Shown here: positions 47,540 through 59,294 of the stretch, in pieces | How the letters are laid out: each line of letters starts with the position of its first letter | Position numbering within the stretch: position 1 is the stretch's first letter | NCBI RefSeq assembly: GCF_900109085.1 | Contig: NZ_FNYW01000001.1 | Coordinates: forward strand, 62,001 to 126,000 | Origin: Alkalibacterium gilvum | GTDB taxonomy: Bacteria; Bacillota; Bacilli; Lactobacillales; Carnobacteriaceae_A | Direction of reading: 5' to 3' | Length of the DNA: 64,000 nucleotides | Position numbers and translations under genes: made by a program | Notes under the pieces: model-generated | Databases searched by the model: none | Told to the model about the DNA's origin: nothing | The model's input: only the letters and a program-made list of their open reading frames with translations

Positions 47540-48289
47540 GTGCAGTTAGTCTACGCACCGATTATTATGGACAAGCAAAAAAAAAACATTCCAAATCATG
47601 TAGCGGTTATTATGGATGGTAATGGTCGATGGGCACAAAAACAAGATAAGCCACGAAAATTTGGCCATGAAGAAGGTATGGAAGCCATAAGAAGGGTGAC
47701 CATGAGAGCAAGTGAAAGAGGAGTCAAGGTTCTTACACTCTATGCGTTTTCTACAGAAAATTGGAAAAGACCACCACAGGAAGTCCATTTCCTTATGGGC
47801 TTGCCGATACGTTTTTTTGATCGCTTTGTACCTGAACTGCAAAAAAACAACATCAAAGTTAATATGATTGGGTTTGAAGAGAAGGTGCCTAAATCAACTA
47901 AAAAAGCAATTAATAAAGCAATGGACGAAACTAAAAATAATACAGGTATGGTATTAAATTTTGCTTTCAATTACGGAGGTAGAGCTGAAATCGTTAAAGC
48001 AACTCAAATACTGTGTGAAAAAGTAATAAATAATGAATTGTCCTCCAATGACATTACTGAAGATAGAATAGAAGAGCATCTATTTACCCAGTCTATAACA
48101 CCTTATCAGGATGTCGATTTATTAATTAGAAGTAGCGGAGAACAACGATTGAGTAATTTTTTACTCTGGCAGAATGCTTATAGCGAGTTTTATTTCACTG
48201 AATTGCTCTGGCCTGATTTTGATGCAACTGTCTTTGATCAAGCTTTATTGGAATATCAAAAAAGACAAAGACGATATGGAGCAATTTAA
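47540..48289 (+). CDS. uppS: Undecaprenyl pyrophosphate synthase
   Basis: A cis-prenyltransferase of about 249 residues making the C55 carrier lipid for cell wall synthesis. The catalytic Asp is in HVAVIMDGNGRWAQK; FSTENWKRP, FNYGGRAEIV and LLIRSSGEQRLSNFLLWQ with WPDF near the end are family motifs. GGAGGG at 47530-47535 abuts ATG 47537 and fits GTG 47540 better; ATG 47567 (MDKQKKN) is a shorter possibility. First gene of the uppS-cdsA-rseP-proS-polC series. Confidence 0.95.
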   Translation: MQLVYAPIIMDKQKKNIPNHVAVIMDGNGRWAQKQDKPRKFGHEEGMEAIRRVTMRASERGVKVLTLYAFSTENWKRPPQEVHFLMGLPIRFFDRFVPELQKNNIKVNMIGFEEKVPKSTKKAINKAMDETKNNTGMVLNFAFNYGGRAEIVKATQILCEKVINNELSSNDITEDRIEEHLFTQSITPYQDVDLLIRSSGEQRLSNFLLWQNAYSEFYFTELLWPDFDATVFDQALLEYQKRQRRYGAI

Positions 48290-48313
48290 AATACAGAAAG
48301 CAGAGGATAGAAT

Positions 48314-49093
48314 ATGTTTACTAGAGTAATTACAGCCCTTATAGCTGTAGCGCTTTTTATACCCCTTGTTTGGATAGGATCCTGGCCATTAGTTATTGGT
48401 ATGGCAATAATTGCTACGATTGGACTTTCAGAGTTCCTACGAATGAAAAAAATGAGATTATTATCTTTTCCTTCACTTTTATCTCTGGCTAGTGTTTTCA
48501 TAATTGTTTTGTCAGTTAGTTTACCAATTTTATCTGCAGTAGAAGTGTTCTCGCGAATTATTGTACTAACTATGGTGCTGCTTTTTTTATATTCGCTTGT
48601 TTTCCAAAAAACAACAACAAAAGATATTGCAGAAATCATTTTAATGTTAAGCTATGTAGGGATAGGGTTCTATGCATTTGTGGCCCTTAGAGCAACGAAT
48701 CTCCTATTATTGGCACTTGTTTTGGTAGTAATATGGGCTACGGACTCTGGTGCTTATTTAATTGGTAGAAAAATAGGCAAGACAAAACTGGCACCAAAAA
48801 TATCTCCGAATAAAACCGTTGAGGGTGCTTTGGGAGGGACACTCCTAGCTTCAACACTTGTATTTATCTATCTCTTCTTTTTTCCGCTGTCAGACAGTTT
48901 ATTTGCTACGTTTTTCCTAATGGTAATTATATCTGTTACTGGACAAGTGGGAGATCTTCTTGAATCTAAATTAAAGAGAGAGTATGGTACTAAAGATTCA
49001 GGAAATATTTTACCAGGACACGGAGGAATACTTGATCGATTTGATAGCATGCTCCTTGTTTTAAATGTCCTGTTTATACTTGGAGTAGTGTAA
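48314..49093 (+). CDS. cdsA: Phosphatidate cytidylyltransferase
   Basis: A 259-residue polytopic membrane enzyme (about eight helices) making CDP-diacylglycerol from phosphatidic acid and CTP. The family signature LESKLKREYGTKDSGNILPGHGGILDRFDS sits near residues 215-245. Its product is the substrate for the PgsA-like enzyme at 7845-8393. In Bacillus dxr follows cdsA; here rseP follows directly. Confidence 0.96.
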   Translation: MFTRVITALIAVALFIPLVWIGSWPLVIGMAIIATIGLSEFLRMKKMRLLSFPSLLSLASVFIIVLSVSLPILSAVEVFSRIIVLTMVLLFLYSLVFQKTTTKDIAEIILMLSYVGIGFYAFVALRATNLLLLALVLVVIWATDSGAYLIGRKIGKTKLAPKISPNKTVEGALGGTLLASTLVFIYLFFFPLSDSLFATFFLMVIISVTGQVGDLLESKLKREYGTKDSGNILPGHGGILDRFDSMLLVLNVLFILGVV

Positions 49094-49112
49094 TTTGTAA
49101 AGGAGATTTTAT

Positions 49113-50381
49113 ATGATTGAAAATATTTTAGCATTTTTACTCGTTTTTGGAATAATTGTTGTCGTTCATGAGTTTGGGCACTTTTATTTTGCGAAACGCG
49201 CAGGCATTCTCGTGCGTGAATTTGCAATCGGTTTTGGTCCGAAACTTTTTCACCACCGAAAAGGAGAAACGACTTATACAATTCGCATGTTGCCTGTGGG
49301 CGGATATGTCAGAATGGCTGGCTATGAAGAAGAAGCTGATTTAAGACCCGGAATGGCTGTTAAGGTGACCTTAGACAAGGCAGACAAAGTTGAAAAAATT
49401 GATATACAAGGAACAAATGAGTCGGTCGACACAGTTCCAATCGAAGTCTCTTCGTTTGATTTAGAAGAAGAAATGTATTTAACTGGCCGTGTCGGTACGG
49501 ATACTGAAGAAAAGACCTTTCAAGTAAACCGTGACGCACTATTAGTCGAAAAGGATGGGACAATATTACAAGTTGCTCCCAAAGACAGGCAGTTTCAAAG
49601 TGCTTCGCTGTTGCAACGTATGCTAACGAATTTTGCTGGACCGTTAAATAACTTTATCTTGGCAATACTAGCTTTTACACTACTAGCCTTCGTTCAAGGA
49701 GGCGTAAGCTCGAATGACTCTCTAATTGGTGAAATCACAGAAGATACACCAGCTGCTGAATCTAATTTGGAAACAGGAGATCGGGTGCTCTCGATTGGTG
49801 GGGAAGATGTAGAATCTTGGAATGAAATGGTCATGGTTATACAAGAAAATCCAGGAGAAGAACTAGCTTTCCAAATGGAAGATAAAAGTGGGAACACTTA
49901 TAAAGAATCTATTGTGCCAATGACTTTTGAGCAAGACGGAGAGGATATCGGTAGAATTGGTATAGCCGCCTATATGGAAGATAGTGTAAGTGCTAAACTG
50001 TCTTATGGCTTTACAAATACGGTATTTATTATTAGTCAAATATTTTCACTATTAGCTTCTTTTTTCACTGGTGGCTTTAGTGTAGATCAGTTAGGCGGAC
50101 CAGTGGCTATTTATGCTACGACAGAGGCTGTTGTTCAGGCAGGAGCTATTGGACTCATAAGCTGGCTTGGTTTTTTAAGTGTCAATTTAGGCATCATGAA
50201 TCTTTTGCCAATCCCTGCTTTAGACGGAGGCAAATTGCTGCTAAATATAATTGAAGGTATCCGAGGAAAACCTATAAGTCAAGACAAAGAAGGGTATATT
50301 ACTCTTATTGGCGCTCTTTTCCTTGTTATACTCATGCTACTTGTTACGTGGAATGATATACAAACATTCTTTTTAAATTAA
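49113..50381 (+). CDS. rseP: Site-2 zinc metalloprotease RseP/RasP/Eep-like
   Basis: A 422-residue intramembrane protease. The zinc site HEFGH is at residues 19-23 in the first helix; the second ligand motif NLLPIPALDGGKLL is near 365. A PDZ domain lies between (about 200-280, LIGEITEDTPAAESNLETGDRVLSI). These proteases cleave anti-sigma factors, signal peptides and pheromone precursors inside the membrane. It lies 19 bp after cdsA. Confidence 0.95.
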   Translation: MIENILAFLLVFGIIVVVHEFGHFYFAKRAGILVREFAIGFGPKLFHHRKGETTYTIRMLPVGGYVRMAGYEEEADLRPGMAVKVTLDKADKVEKIDIQGTNESVDTVPIEVSSFDLEEEMYLTGRVGTDTEEKTFQVNRDALLVEKDGTILQVAPKDRQFQSASLLQRMLTNFAGPLNNFILAILAFTLLAFVQGGVSSNDSLIGEITEDTPAAESNLETGDRVLSIGGEDVESWNEMVMVIQENPGEELAFQMEDKSGNTYKESIVPMTFEQDGEDIGRIGIAAYMEDSVSAKLSYGFTNTVFIISQIFSLLASFFTGGFSVDQLGGPVAIYATTEAVVQAGAIGLISWLGFLSVNLGIMNLLPIPALDGGKLLLNIIEGIRGKPISQDKEGYITLIGALFLVILMLLVTWNDIQTFFLN

Positions 50382-50388
50382 CTATTGA

Positions 50389-52125
<1,737 letters not shown>

Positions 52126-52126
52126 T

Positions 52127-52167
52127 GATATGAAAACTGAGGCATAAACTGCCTCAGTTTTCATATC
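52127..52167 (+). terminator. Hairpin after proS
   Basis: An 18-bp perfect stem GATATGAAAACTGAGGCA / TGCCTCAGTTTTCATATC with a 5-nt loop. The following sequence is not a T-run, so termination efficiency is uncertain. Confidence 0.65.
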
Positions 52168-52216
52168 CACTTTATTATTTTTGTAAGACCGAAATCTTAA
52201 GAAAGAAGGATTGAAT

Positions 52217-55200
52217 GTGAGTTTAAGTAAAAAAGAATTATTTCAAACCCTCTTGAAACAAATTGAATATTCTCCTACTTTTGAAGAAGCTGAATGGCTT
52301 GAGGGGGGAGAAGTAGAGCAAGTTACTGTATTTAAGCAAGAACAAAAATGGCGCATTACATTAAGTCTAAATAACATCTTACCTTTCCCACTTTTTTTGT
52401 CTTTAAAAAATGCAATGAAAACATCTTTCGATGCAGTTTCAGATATTGAATTGTTTATTGTTACTGCAAACCCAGTTATTACTGAAGAAAAGACGAAACA
52501 GTACTGGAAATATGCTTGTGATCTTAGTGGGATTGATTCTCCTATTTGCAATCAAACACTCGCTGAAAATTATCCAACAATAAAAGATGAACAATGGTAT
52601 TTCTTGATTGATCAGGAATTAGCTAAGGAAAAATATGAAAAAGAATTTTTACCTAAAATATCTGAAAGCTATCATCAGCTTGGTTTTCCTTCAAATTTTA
52701 AAATTTCACCTTTAATCGATACAAATGCTCATAAAAAGAAAGTTGAAGAATTTAAACTACAAAAGGAAGAAGATGACCAGCTTTTAGCAAAAGAGTACAC
52801 TCGATTAGTGGAAAAAGCTGAAAAGAAAAAAGAGAAGAAAAAAGATAATAAATCAGAAGGTCCAATTAAATTGGGACGTCCGATTCCTGCTAATGAAGAA
52901 ATAAAACAGATGATATCTATCGAAGAGGAAGAGAGACGTGTCACGCTTGAAGGCTACATTTTTGATTCAGAGGTAAGAGAACTTCGCTCAGGGCGAAAAC
53001 TACTTATTTTCAAGATCACTGACTATTCCTCCTCTTTTTCATGTAAAAGATTTTCCAACAATGAACAAGATGAAGCAATGTTTGATCGAATGAGAACGGG
53101 AACATGGGTTAAAGTTAGGGGAAGTATTCAGGAAGATACGTTCATGCGTGATTTGGTGATGAATGTGCAGGATATAACGCAAACATACCATGCAAGTCGT
53201 AAGGATACATATCCTGAAGACAATAAAAGAGTGGAGCTTCATACGCATACAAATATGAGTCAAATGGATGCCACACCAAGCGCGACAGACCTTGTGAAAC
53301 AAGCGGCGGATTGGGGCCATAAGGCAATCGCTATTACTGATCACGGCGTTGCTCAGTCTTATCCTGAAGCCCATTCAGCGGGAAACAAGCATAATGTTAA
53401 GATTATCTATGGTGTAGAAGCTAACCTTGTTGATGATGGCGTACCTATTGCCTACAATGAATCAGATGATAATTTAGACGATGCTACTTATGTTGTTTTT
53501 GATGTTGAGACAACCGGACTTTCAGCAATTTACGATAATATAATAGAACTAGCTGCTGTTAAGATGTATAAAGGAAATGTTGTCGCTGAATTCCAAGAAT
53601 TTATTGATCCAGGTCATCGTTTATCAAATACCACAATCAATTTAACAGGTATCACAGATGAAATGATTCGAGGATCTAAATCAGAAAAAGATGTACTAGA
53701 GCAATTTAGAGCATTTTCAGAGGGAACACTATTGGTTGCTCATAATGCTACTTTTGATATGGGATTCTTGAATACTGCATACAAAAAACATGGAATGCCA
53801 ATGTCTGATTTACCCGTCATAGATACGTTGGAATTTTCGCGTTTTATAAATCCAACGTTTAAAACGCACCGATTAAATACACTAGCTAAACGCTTTAAAG
53901 TTAATTTAGAACAGCATCATAGGGCGATTTATGATTCACAAACGACAGGACAGCTACTTTGGATTTTCGTAAAAAAAGCTAAGGCAGAATACAATATTGA
54001 GCGACACAGTGATTTGAATAAATACATGGGTGGAGGGGACGCTTATAAGAAGGCGAGACCCAATCATGTAACCATTTGGGCAAAAGATCAGGCAGGTTTG
54101 AAGAATTTATTTAAACTTATCTCTGGCTCCCTTGTCAACTACTTTTATCGGGTGCCACGTGTGCCAAGGTCTTTTCTTGATAAATACAGAGAAGGACTTA
54201 TTGTTGGTTCAGGATGTGCACAAGGTGAAGTGTTCGAAGCGATGATGCAGCGTGGCTATGAAGAAGCGAAAAGGAAAGCTGACTATTATGACTATCTTGA
54301 GATTATGCCAAAAGAGGCCTATTTGGACCTAATTAATCGTGAATTGGTTAGAAACAAAGATGATTTGGAAGACATTATCGAAAACATTGTTGATTTAGGT
54401 AAAGAATTAAACAAAAAAGTCATCGCAACGGGAAATGTACATTTCATTAATCCTGAAGACGGTGTTTACAGAGATATTTTATTGGAGACACAAAATAAAT
54501 CTCATGTTCGTCAACATAAAAACCCACCCGTATATTTCCGTACGACAGACGAAATGATAGAAAGTCTTTCATTCTTGGGTGATGAACGTGTAGAAGAGGT
54601 AGTCATAAAAAATCCGAATGACCTTGTAGATAGTATTGCAGATGATATTACTCCAGTAAAAGAGGATTTATATACACCGAAAATGGAAGGGTCCGAAGAA
54701 GAAATTCGGAAGATGAGTTATGATAAAGCGCATGAATTATATAGTGAAACCTTACCTGAAATCATAGAAGCCCGTATAGAAAAAGAGCTTGATAGTATTA
54801 TCGGCAATGGCTTTTCAGTTATTTATCTAATCTCACAGAAACTGGTTCATAAAAGTGTAGAAGATGGTTATCTTGTAGGGTCAAGAGGTTCTGTGGGGTC
54901 CAGTTTAGTTGCTACCTTAACTGGAATTACTGAAGTTAATCCTATGCCACCCCACTATCGTTGTTTGGACTGTCAATATTCTGAGTTTTTCACTAATGGA
55001 GAATATGGATCAGGGTTTGATTTACCTGAAAAGAAATGTCCAAAATGTGAAAGTATGCTCTATAGAGATGGTCAGGATATTCCGTTTGAAACTTTTTTAG
55101 GTTTTAATGGTGACAAAGTACCCGATATTGATTTAAACTTTTCGGGAGAATATCAATCTAGAGCTCACTTGTATACAAAAGAATTATTTGGTGAAGAATA

Positions 55201-56548
55201 TGTTTATCGAGCTGGAACAATTGGTACAATAGCAGATCGAACCGCATTTGGTTTTGTTAAAGGCTATGAACGCGATCACCAACTAACTTATCGTTCAGCT
55301 GAAGTTGATCGATTATCCAAGGGATTGACAGGCGTCAAACGCACGACTGGACAACACCCAGGAGGGATTATCGTTATCCCAGATTATATGGATGTTTATG
55401 ACTTTTCGCCTATCCAATTCCCTGCGGATGATCAGGAATCTGAGTGGAAAACAACACACTTTGACTTCCATTCTATACATGACAACGTTTTGAAATTAGA
55501 TATACTAGGACATGATGATCCGAGTATGATCCGTATGTTGCAAGATTTATCTGGGATGGACCCATTAGAAATACCTGTCAATGATCCTGACGTTATGAAG
55601 TTATTTAGTGGGACCGAGGTCTTGGGTGTCACAGAAGAACAAATTTTTTCAAAAACTGGTACATTAGGTGTGCCAGAGTTTGGGACACGTTTTGTTCGTC
55701 AGATGCTTGAACAAACAAAGCCAACGACCTTTGCAGAATTACTTCAGATATCAGGACTATCACACGGGACCGATGTATGGCTAGGTAATGCGGAGGAGCT
55801 TATAAGGAAGAATAATATTCCATTGTCCGAAGTTATTGGTTGTCGAGACGACATTATGATTTATCTACAACATAAGGGACTTGATGATGGTTTAGCTTTC
55901 CAGATTATGGAATACGTGAGAAAAGGTCGAGGGATACCTGACGAGTGGCAAAAGGAAATGCGTGATAAAGAGGTACCAGAATGGTATATCGCATCATGTT
56001 TGAAAATAAAGTATATGTTCCCTAAAGCGCATGCTGCCGCTTATATTTTGATGGCGCTACGCGTAGCTTATTTTAAAGTCCATCATCCTTTATACTACTA
56101 TGCTGCATATTTCTCTATCAGAGCCAGTGATTTTGATTTGGAGGCTATGTCTAAAGGAAAAGAAGAAATTAAGTCACGAATGAAAGAAATTACAGATAAA
56201 GGAATGGACGCATCAACCAAAGAGAAAAATCTATTAACCGTTCTTGAAATCGCAAACGAAATGGTCGAACGTGGTTTTTCATTTAAAATGGTTGATATCG
56301 ATAAATCAGATGCAAAAGACTTTTTGATAGAAGACGATGCATTAATTGCACCATTTAGAGCTGTTCCATCACTAGGAGCAAGTGTGGCTAATGCTATTGT
56401 GGAAGCGAGAAAAGAGGGACCTTTCTTATCTAAAGAAGACTTGTCTCGAAGAGGGAAAGTTTCCAAGACGGTGATGGAGTATTTGGAAACAAACCAGGCC
56501 TTAGTGGGTATGCCTGATGAAAACCAATTATCCTTATTTGATTTGTAA
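52217..56548 (+). CDS. polC: DNA polymerase III alpha subunit, PolC type
   Basis: A 1443-residue Gram-positive replicative polymerase. N-terminal OB/helical part (to about 330); PHP domain ([14 protein letters not shown], about 337); the inserted DnaQ-like 3'-5' exonuclease begins [11 protein letters not shown] (about 424) with [10 protein letters not shown] and HRAIYDS; then polymerase palm/fingers with [14 protein letters not shown], a zinc-finger module (CLDC and CPKC), catalytic [12 protein letters not shown], and a helix-hairpin-helix near the C-terminus ending NQLSLFDL (a clamp-binding QLSLF motif). AAGAAGGA (52203-52210) fits GTG 52217; the in-frame TTG 52211 is too close. Confidence 0.97.
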   Translation: MSLSKKELFQTLLKQIEYSPTFEEAEWLEGGEVEQVTVFKQEQKWRITLSLNNILPFPLFLSLKNAMKTSFDAVSDIELFIVTANPVITEEKTKQYWKYACDLSGIDSPICNQTLAENYPTIKDEQWYFLIDQELAKEKYEKEFLPKISESYHQLGFPSNFKISPLIDTNAHKKKVEEFKLQKEEDDQLLAKEYTRLVEKAEKKKEKKKDNKSEGPIKLGRPIPANEEIKQMISIEEEERRVTLEGYIFDSEVRELRSGRKLLIFKITDYSSSFSCKRFSNNEQDEAMFDRMRTGTWVKVRGSIQEDTFMRDLVMNVQDITQTYHASRKDTYPEDNKRVELHTHTNMSQMDATPSATDLVKQAADWGHKAIAITDHGVAQSYPEAHSAGNKHNVKIIYGVEANLVDDGVPIAYNESDDNLDDATYVVFDVETTGLSAIYDNIIELAAVKMYKGNVVAEFQEFIDPGHRLSNTTINLTGITDEMIRGSKSEKDVLEQFRAFSEGTLLVAHNATFDMGFLNTAYKKHGMPMSDLPVIDTLEFSRFINPTFKTHRLNTLAKRFKVNLEQHHRAIYDSQTTGQLLWIFVKKAKAEYNIERHSDLNKYMGGGDAYKKARPNHVTIWAKDQAGLKNLFKLISGSLVNYFYRVPRVPRSFLDKYREGLIVGSGCAQGEVFEAMMQRGYEEAKRKADYYDYLEIMPKEAYLDLINRELVRNKDDLEDIIENIVDLGKELNKKVIATGNVHFINPEDGVYRDILLETQNKSHVRQHKNPPVYFRTTDEMIESLSFLGDERVEEVVIKNPNDLVDSIADDITPVKEDLYTPKMEGSEEEIRKMSYDKAHELYSETLPEIIEARIEKELDSIIGNGFSVIYLISQKLVHKSVEDGYLVGSRGSVGSSLVATLTGITEVNPMPPHYRCLDCQYSEFFTNGEYGSGFDLPEKKCPKCESMLYRDGQDIPFETFLGFNGDKVPDIDLNFSGEYQSRAHLYTKELFGEEYVYRAGTIGTIADRTAFGFVKGYERDHQLTYRSAEVDRLSKGLTGVKRTTGQHPGGIIVIPDYMDVYDFSPIQFPADDQESEWKTTHFDFHSIHDNVLKLDILGHDDPSMIRMLQDLSGMDPLEIPVNDPDVMKLFSGTEVLGVTEEQIFSKTGTLGVPEFGTRFVRQMLEQTKPTTFAELLQISGLSHGTDVWLGNAEELIRKNNIPLSEVIGCRDDIMIYLQHKGLDDGLAFQIMEYVRKGRGIPDEWQKEMRDKEVPEWYIASCLKIKYMFPKAHAAAYILMALRVAYFKVHHPLYYYAAYFSIRASDFDLEAMSKGKEEIKSRMKEITDKGMDASTKEKNLLTVLEIANEMVERGFSFKMVDIDKSDAKDFLIEDDALIAPFRAVPSLGASVANAIVEARKEGPFLSKEDLSRRGKVSKTVMEYLETNQALVGMPDENQLSLFDL

Positions 56549-56565
56549 TAAAGAAGGGGTGTAAG

Positions 56566-56594
56566 TTGCGCAAACTGCCCAACTATGGTATAGT
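56566..56594 (+). promoter_or_regulatory. Promoter for rimP-nusA-infB operon
   Basis: TTGCGC (56566-56571), 17-base spacer, TATAGT (56589-56594) with TGG just before it (extended -10). Lies right after polC. Confidence 0.8.
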
Positions 56595-56605
56595 ATTAAC
56601 GAATC

Positions 56606-56652
56606 GAGCGGGATAGACTGAGGAAAGAGTGAGCGAATCCGCTCACTCTTTT
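56606..56652 (+). terminator. Terminator/possible attenuator in rimP leader
   Basis: AAAGAGTGAGCG (56624-56635) pairs with CGCTCACTCTTT (56640-56651), followed by T2-C. It is only about 50 nt into the transcript from the promoter above. GAGCGG (56606-56611) can instead pair with CCGCTC (56639-56644), which would prevent the terminator stem. Confidence 0.75.
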
Positions 56653-56712
56653 TCACAGCCTTTATTAAAATTAAAACAAAAGACAATATGAATTTGAGGA
56701 GTGAAGCAATAT

Positions 56713-57183
56713 TTGAATACTGTAGAAAAAGTTAGAGAAATTTCACGACCAATCGCATCAGAACTAGGCTATGAATTGGTTGATGTAGACTATTTAAAAG
56801 AAGGTAAAAACTGGTTTTTACGACTATATATCGACAAACCAGAAGGCGTTGATCTAGATGATTGTGCTCTATTCAGTGAAAAAATTGGAGAAAGATTGGA
56901 TGCTGTGGAACCAGACCCAATTCCTCATGCATATTATTTAGAAGTTTCCTCACCAGGAGCTGAAAAACCTCTTCGTACTGAAGAAGATTTAAAAAATGCA
57001 GTAGGGGAATATATCCATGTTAAATTGCATGGAGAAATTAAAGGGAATGATGCTTATGATGGCACACTTAAAGAGTGGCATGAAGACTATATCGTCATAA
57101 CTATTAAAGACAAGACCAAACTCAAAGATTTAGAAATTGAAAAAAAACACATAGCTAAGGCTCGATTGGCTATCGAATTTTAA
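56713..57183 (+). CDS. rimP: Ribosome maturation factor RimP
   Basis: A 156-residue 30S maturation factor (YlxS). N-terminal domain: LGYELVDVDYLKEGKNWFLRLYIDKPEGVDLDDC; then YYLEVSSPGAEKPLRTEED; C-terminal Sm-like barrel with GTLKEWHEDYIVITIKDK. TGAGGAGTGA at 56695-56704 overlaps the in-frame GTG at 56701 and is well spaced for TTG 56713, which I take as the start. First gene of the nusA operon. Confidence 0.93.
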   Translation: MNTVEKVREISRPIASELGYELVDVDYLKEGKNWFLRLYIDKPEGVDLDDCALFSEKIGERLDAVEPDPIPHAYYLEVSSPGAEKPLRTEEDLKNAVGEYIHVKLHGEIKGNDAYDGTLKEWHEDYIVITIKDKTKLKDLEIEKKHIAKARLAIEF

Positions 57184-57223
57184 AAACACCGTTAGTCTAG
57201 AACTAAGTAAAGGATGTAAAAAT

Positions 57224-58660
57224 ATGAGTAAAGAATTAGCATCTGCTCTTGAAACCTTGGAAAAAGAAAAAGGCATTTCCAAAGAGATTGTAATTGATGC
57301 GCTAGAAGCTGCTTTAGTTTCAGCTTACAAACGTAATTATGGAACATCACAAAATGTTGAAGTAGACTTTAATGAAAAAAAAGGGTCAATCACTGTTTAT
57401 CAAGTTAAAGAGGTTGTCGAAGATGTCTACGATTCTCAGCTTGAAATTAGTTTAGAAGAAGCGCGTGAGCTAAAGAAAGCGTATGAGTTAGGGGATAAAA
57501 TTAAGTTTAAAGTTACCCCCAAAAACTTTGGGCGAATTGCAGCTCAAACAGCCAAGCAAGTTATTATGCAGCGAATGAGAGAAGCAGAACGTTCAATTAT
57601 TTATAATGAGTACATTGAATATGAAGACGATTTGATGACAGGTACGGTAGAAAGACAAGACAACAAATTTATCTATATTAATTTAGGTAAAGTAGAGGCT
57701 GTACTATCACAACGTGATCAAATCGAGAATGAAACATATGAAACACATGATCGAATCAAGGTTTATGTTAGTAAAGTCGAGAATTCAACTAAAGGACCAC
57801 AAGTTTTTGTGAGTCGTACACATCCTAATTTAATCAAACGATTATTTGAACAAGAAGTACCTGAAATTTATGACGGTATCGTAGAAGTAGTTTCGATTGC
57901 TCGGGAAGCCGGAGATCGTTCAAAAATAGCTGTTTTTTCTCGTGACGAAAATGTTGACCCTGTAGGAACTTGTGTGGGGCCTAGAGGGGCTCGTGTTCAA
58001 GCGATTGTTAATGAGTTGCACGGAGAAAACATGGATATTGTTGAATGGGATAAAGATCCAGCAGTTTATATTAAGAATGCTCTAAATCCTGCTCAAGTCG
58101 TTGATGTTCAGTTTGATGAAGATCAGCATTCCTGTATCATTGTTGTGCCAGATTATCAGTTGTCTCTGGCAATTGGTAAACGTGGGCAAAATGTACGTCT
58201 AGCAGCTAAGTTAACTGGATTCAAAATTGATATCAAGTCAGAATCCGATATGGAAGCACTGAGTAATGAGTCTGAAGAACTTAAAGATGATGCATTTTTA
58301 GAAGCGTTAAATGAAAATGATGCCGACGCGACGAATGATCTTGAATCCATTTCAGAATCACCTTCATTATTCGAAGATGATGATTCCACTGAAGTTGAAC
58401 AGTATAAAGATTCAGATGTATCGGATGACTCGGATTCAACAGTATTAGCAGAAGATAGTGAAAACATGGATCGCCAGCCGGGTGAACCTGTAATGGAAAC
58501 TGACTTTCAAGCAGGTCAATTAAATCCTAATCAAGCGGAAGATTTAGTTGAGTTTGCAGAAGAGAGAGACGGTATGGGTGAGGAAGAAAGCCATAAAGCG
58601 TCTATGAAGGAAGTTGAAGAAGCAACTTTTTCTGATGATGACGAAAACAGTGGTGAATAA
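57224..58660 (+). CDS. nusA: Transcription termination/antitermination factor NusA, extended
   Basis: A 478-residue NusA. N-terminal RNAP-binding domain (1-125), S1 domain (about 135-200, DLMTGTVERQDNKFIYINLGKVEAVL), two KH domains (REAGDRSKIAVFSRDENVDPVGTCVGPRGARVQAI and LSLAIGKRGQNVRLAAKLTGF). Canonical Firmicute NusA ends near 370; here about 110 extra residues rich in Asp, Glu and Ser follow. The extension is continuous in frame. NusA modulates pausing, termination and ribosome-linked transcription. Confidence 0.96.
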   Translation: MSKELASALETLEKEKGISKEIVIDALEAALVSAYKRNYGTSQNVEVDFNEKKGSITVYQVKEVVEDVYDSQLEISLEEARELKKAYELGDKIKFKVTPKNFGRIAAQTAKQVIMQRMREAERSIIYNEYIEYEDDLMTGTVERQDNKFIYINLGKVEAVLSQRDQIENETYETHDRIKVYVSKVENSTKGPQVFVSRTHPNLIKRLFEQEVPEIYDGIVEVVSIAREAGDRSKIAVFSRDENVDPVGTCVGPRGARVQAIVNELHGENMDIVEWDKDPAVYIKNALNPAQVVDVQFDEDQHSCIIVVPDYQLSLAIGKRGQNVRLAAKLTGFKIDIKSESDMEALSNESEELKDDAFLEALNENDADATNDLESISESPSLFEDDDSTEVEQYKDSDVSDDSDSTVLAEDSENMDRQPGEPVMETDFQAGQLNPNQAEDLVEFAEERDGMGEEESHKASMKEVEEATFSDDDENSGE

Positions 58661-58686
58661 AAGGATGTTATATAAGGTGATGGATT

Positions 58687-58983
58687 ATGCAAAAGCGTAA
58701 GGTACCTATGAGGAAATGTGTTGTATCTGGCGAAATGAAACCAAAAAAAGAAATGGTGCGCATAGTCAGAAATAAAGAAGGGGATGTTTCAATTGACCCA
58801 ACAGGAAAGAAAAACGGTCGTGGAGCATATGTTTCTTTAGACATTAAACATATTGAAAATGGAAAAAGTAGAAAAGTACTCGATCAATCTTTAAATACGC
58901 ATGTCGATGATTCGTTTTACGATGAATTAGTAGAGTACATTGAGTATAAAAAAGCAAGAATGGAAATCGAAAATGAACAATAG
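58687..58983 (+). CDS. rnpM: YlxR family RNA-binding protein (RnpM)
   Basis: A 98-residue protein with the YlxR signature MRKCVVSGEMKPKKEMVRIVRNKEG and GRGAYVS. YlxR/RnpM has been reported to bind RNase P RNA and modulate RNase P in Bacillus. Start ATG 58687 follows AAGGTGA. It overlaps the next gene by 11 bases in another frame. Confidence 0.93.
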   Translation: MQKRKVPMRKCVVSGEMKPKKEMVRIVRNKEGDVSIDPTGKKNGRGAYVSLDIKHIENGKSRKVLDQSLNTHVDDSFYDELVEYIEYKKARMEIENEQ

Positions 58984-59272
58984 GCAACGTACGTTAAATC
59001 TATTTGGATTAGCTCAACGCGCTGGTAAACTAGTTTCCGGCGAAGCGCTAGTTCTTCAATCTGTAAGATCGAACAAGGCGAAAATTGTCTGTCTAGCATC
59101 TGATGCCAGCAACAATACGTCAAAACAATTTTTGAATAAGTGTGAATATTATAATGTTCCTCTCGTTGTGGAATTTACTCGAGAAGAACTTTCTCACACT
59201 TTAGGGAAGGACCGGACAGTATGTGCCCTCATTGATGATGGTTTTAAGCATTCCCTTCAAAAATTGCTCTAA
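58973..59272 (+). CDS. YlxQ-like L7Ae-family ribosomal/RNA-binding protein
   Basis: A 99-residue L7Ae/L30e/Gadd45 fold protein. Signatures: NLFGLAQRAGKLVSGEALVLQSVRSNKAKIVCLASDAS NNT and LVVEFTREELSHTLGK. Such proteins bind kink-turn RNA. The ATG at 58973 lies within the ylxR end, consistent with translational coupling; an earlier in-frame start would overlap even more. Confidence 0.93.
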   Translation: MNNRQRTLNLFGLAQRAGKLVSGEALVLQSVRSNKAKIVCLASDASNNTSKQFLNKCEYYNVPLVVEFTREELSHTLGKDRTVCALIDDGFKHSLQKLL

Positions 59273-59294
59273 TTAAGATTGGGAAGGTGATTAT

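Noticed and set aside
48868-49281. 137-residue minus-strand frame spanning cdsA and rseP
   Set aside because: Antisense to two conserved genes and lacking a ribosome-binding site or domain.
52127-52167. T-box element between proS and polC
   Set aside because: Only a simple perfect hairpin is present, downstream of proS; no specifier loop or T-box sequence.
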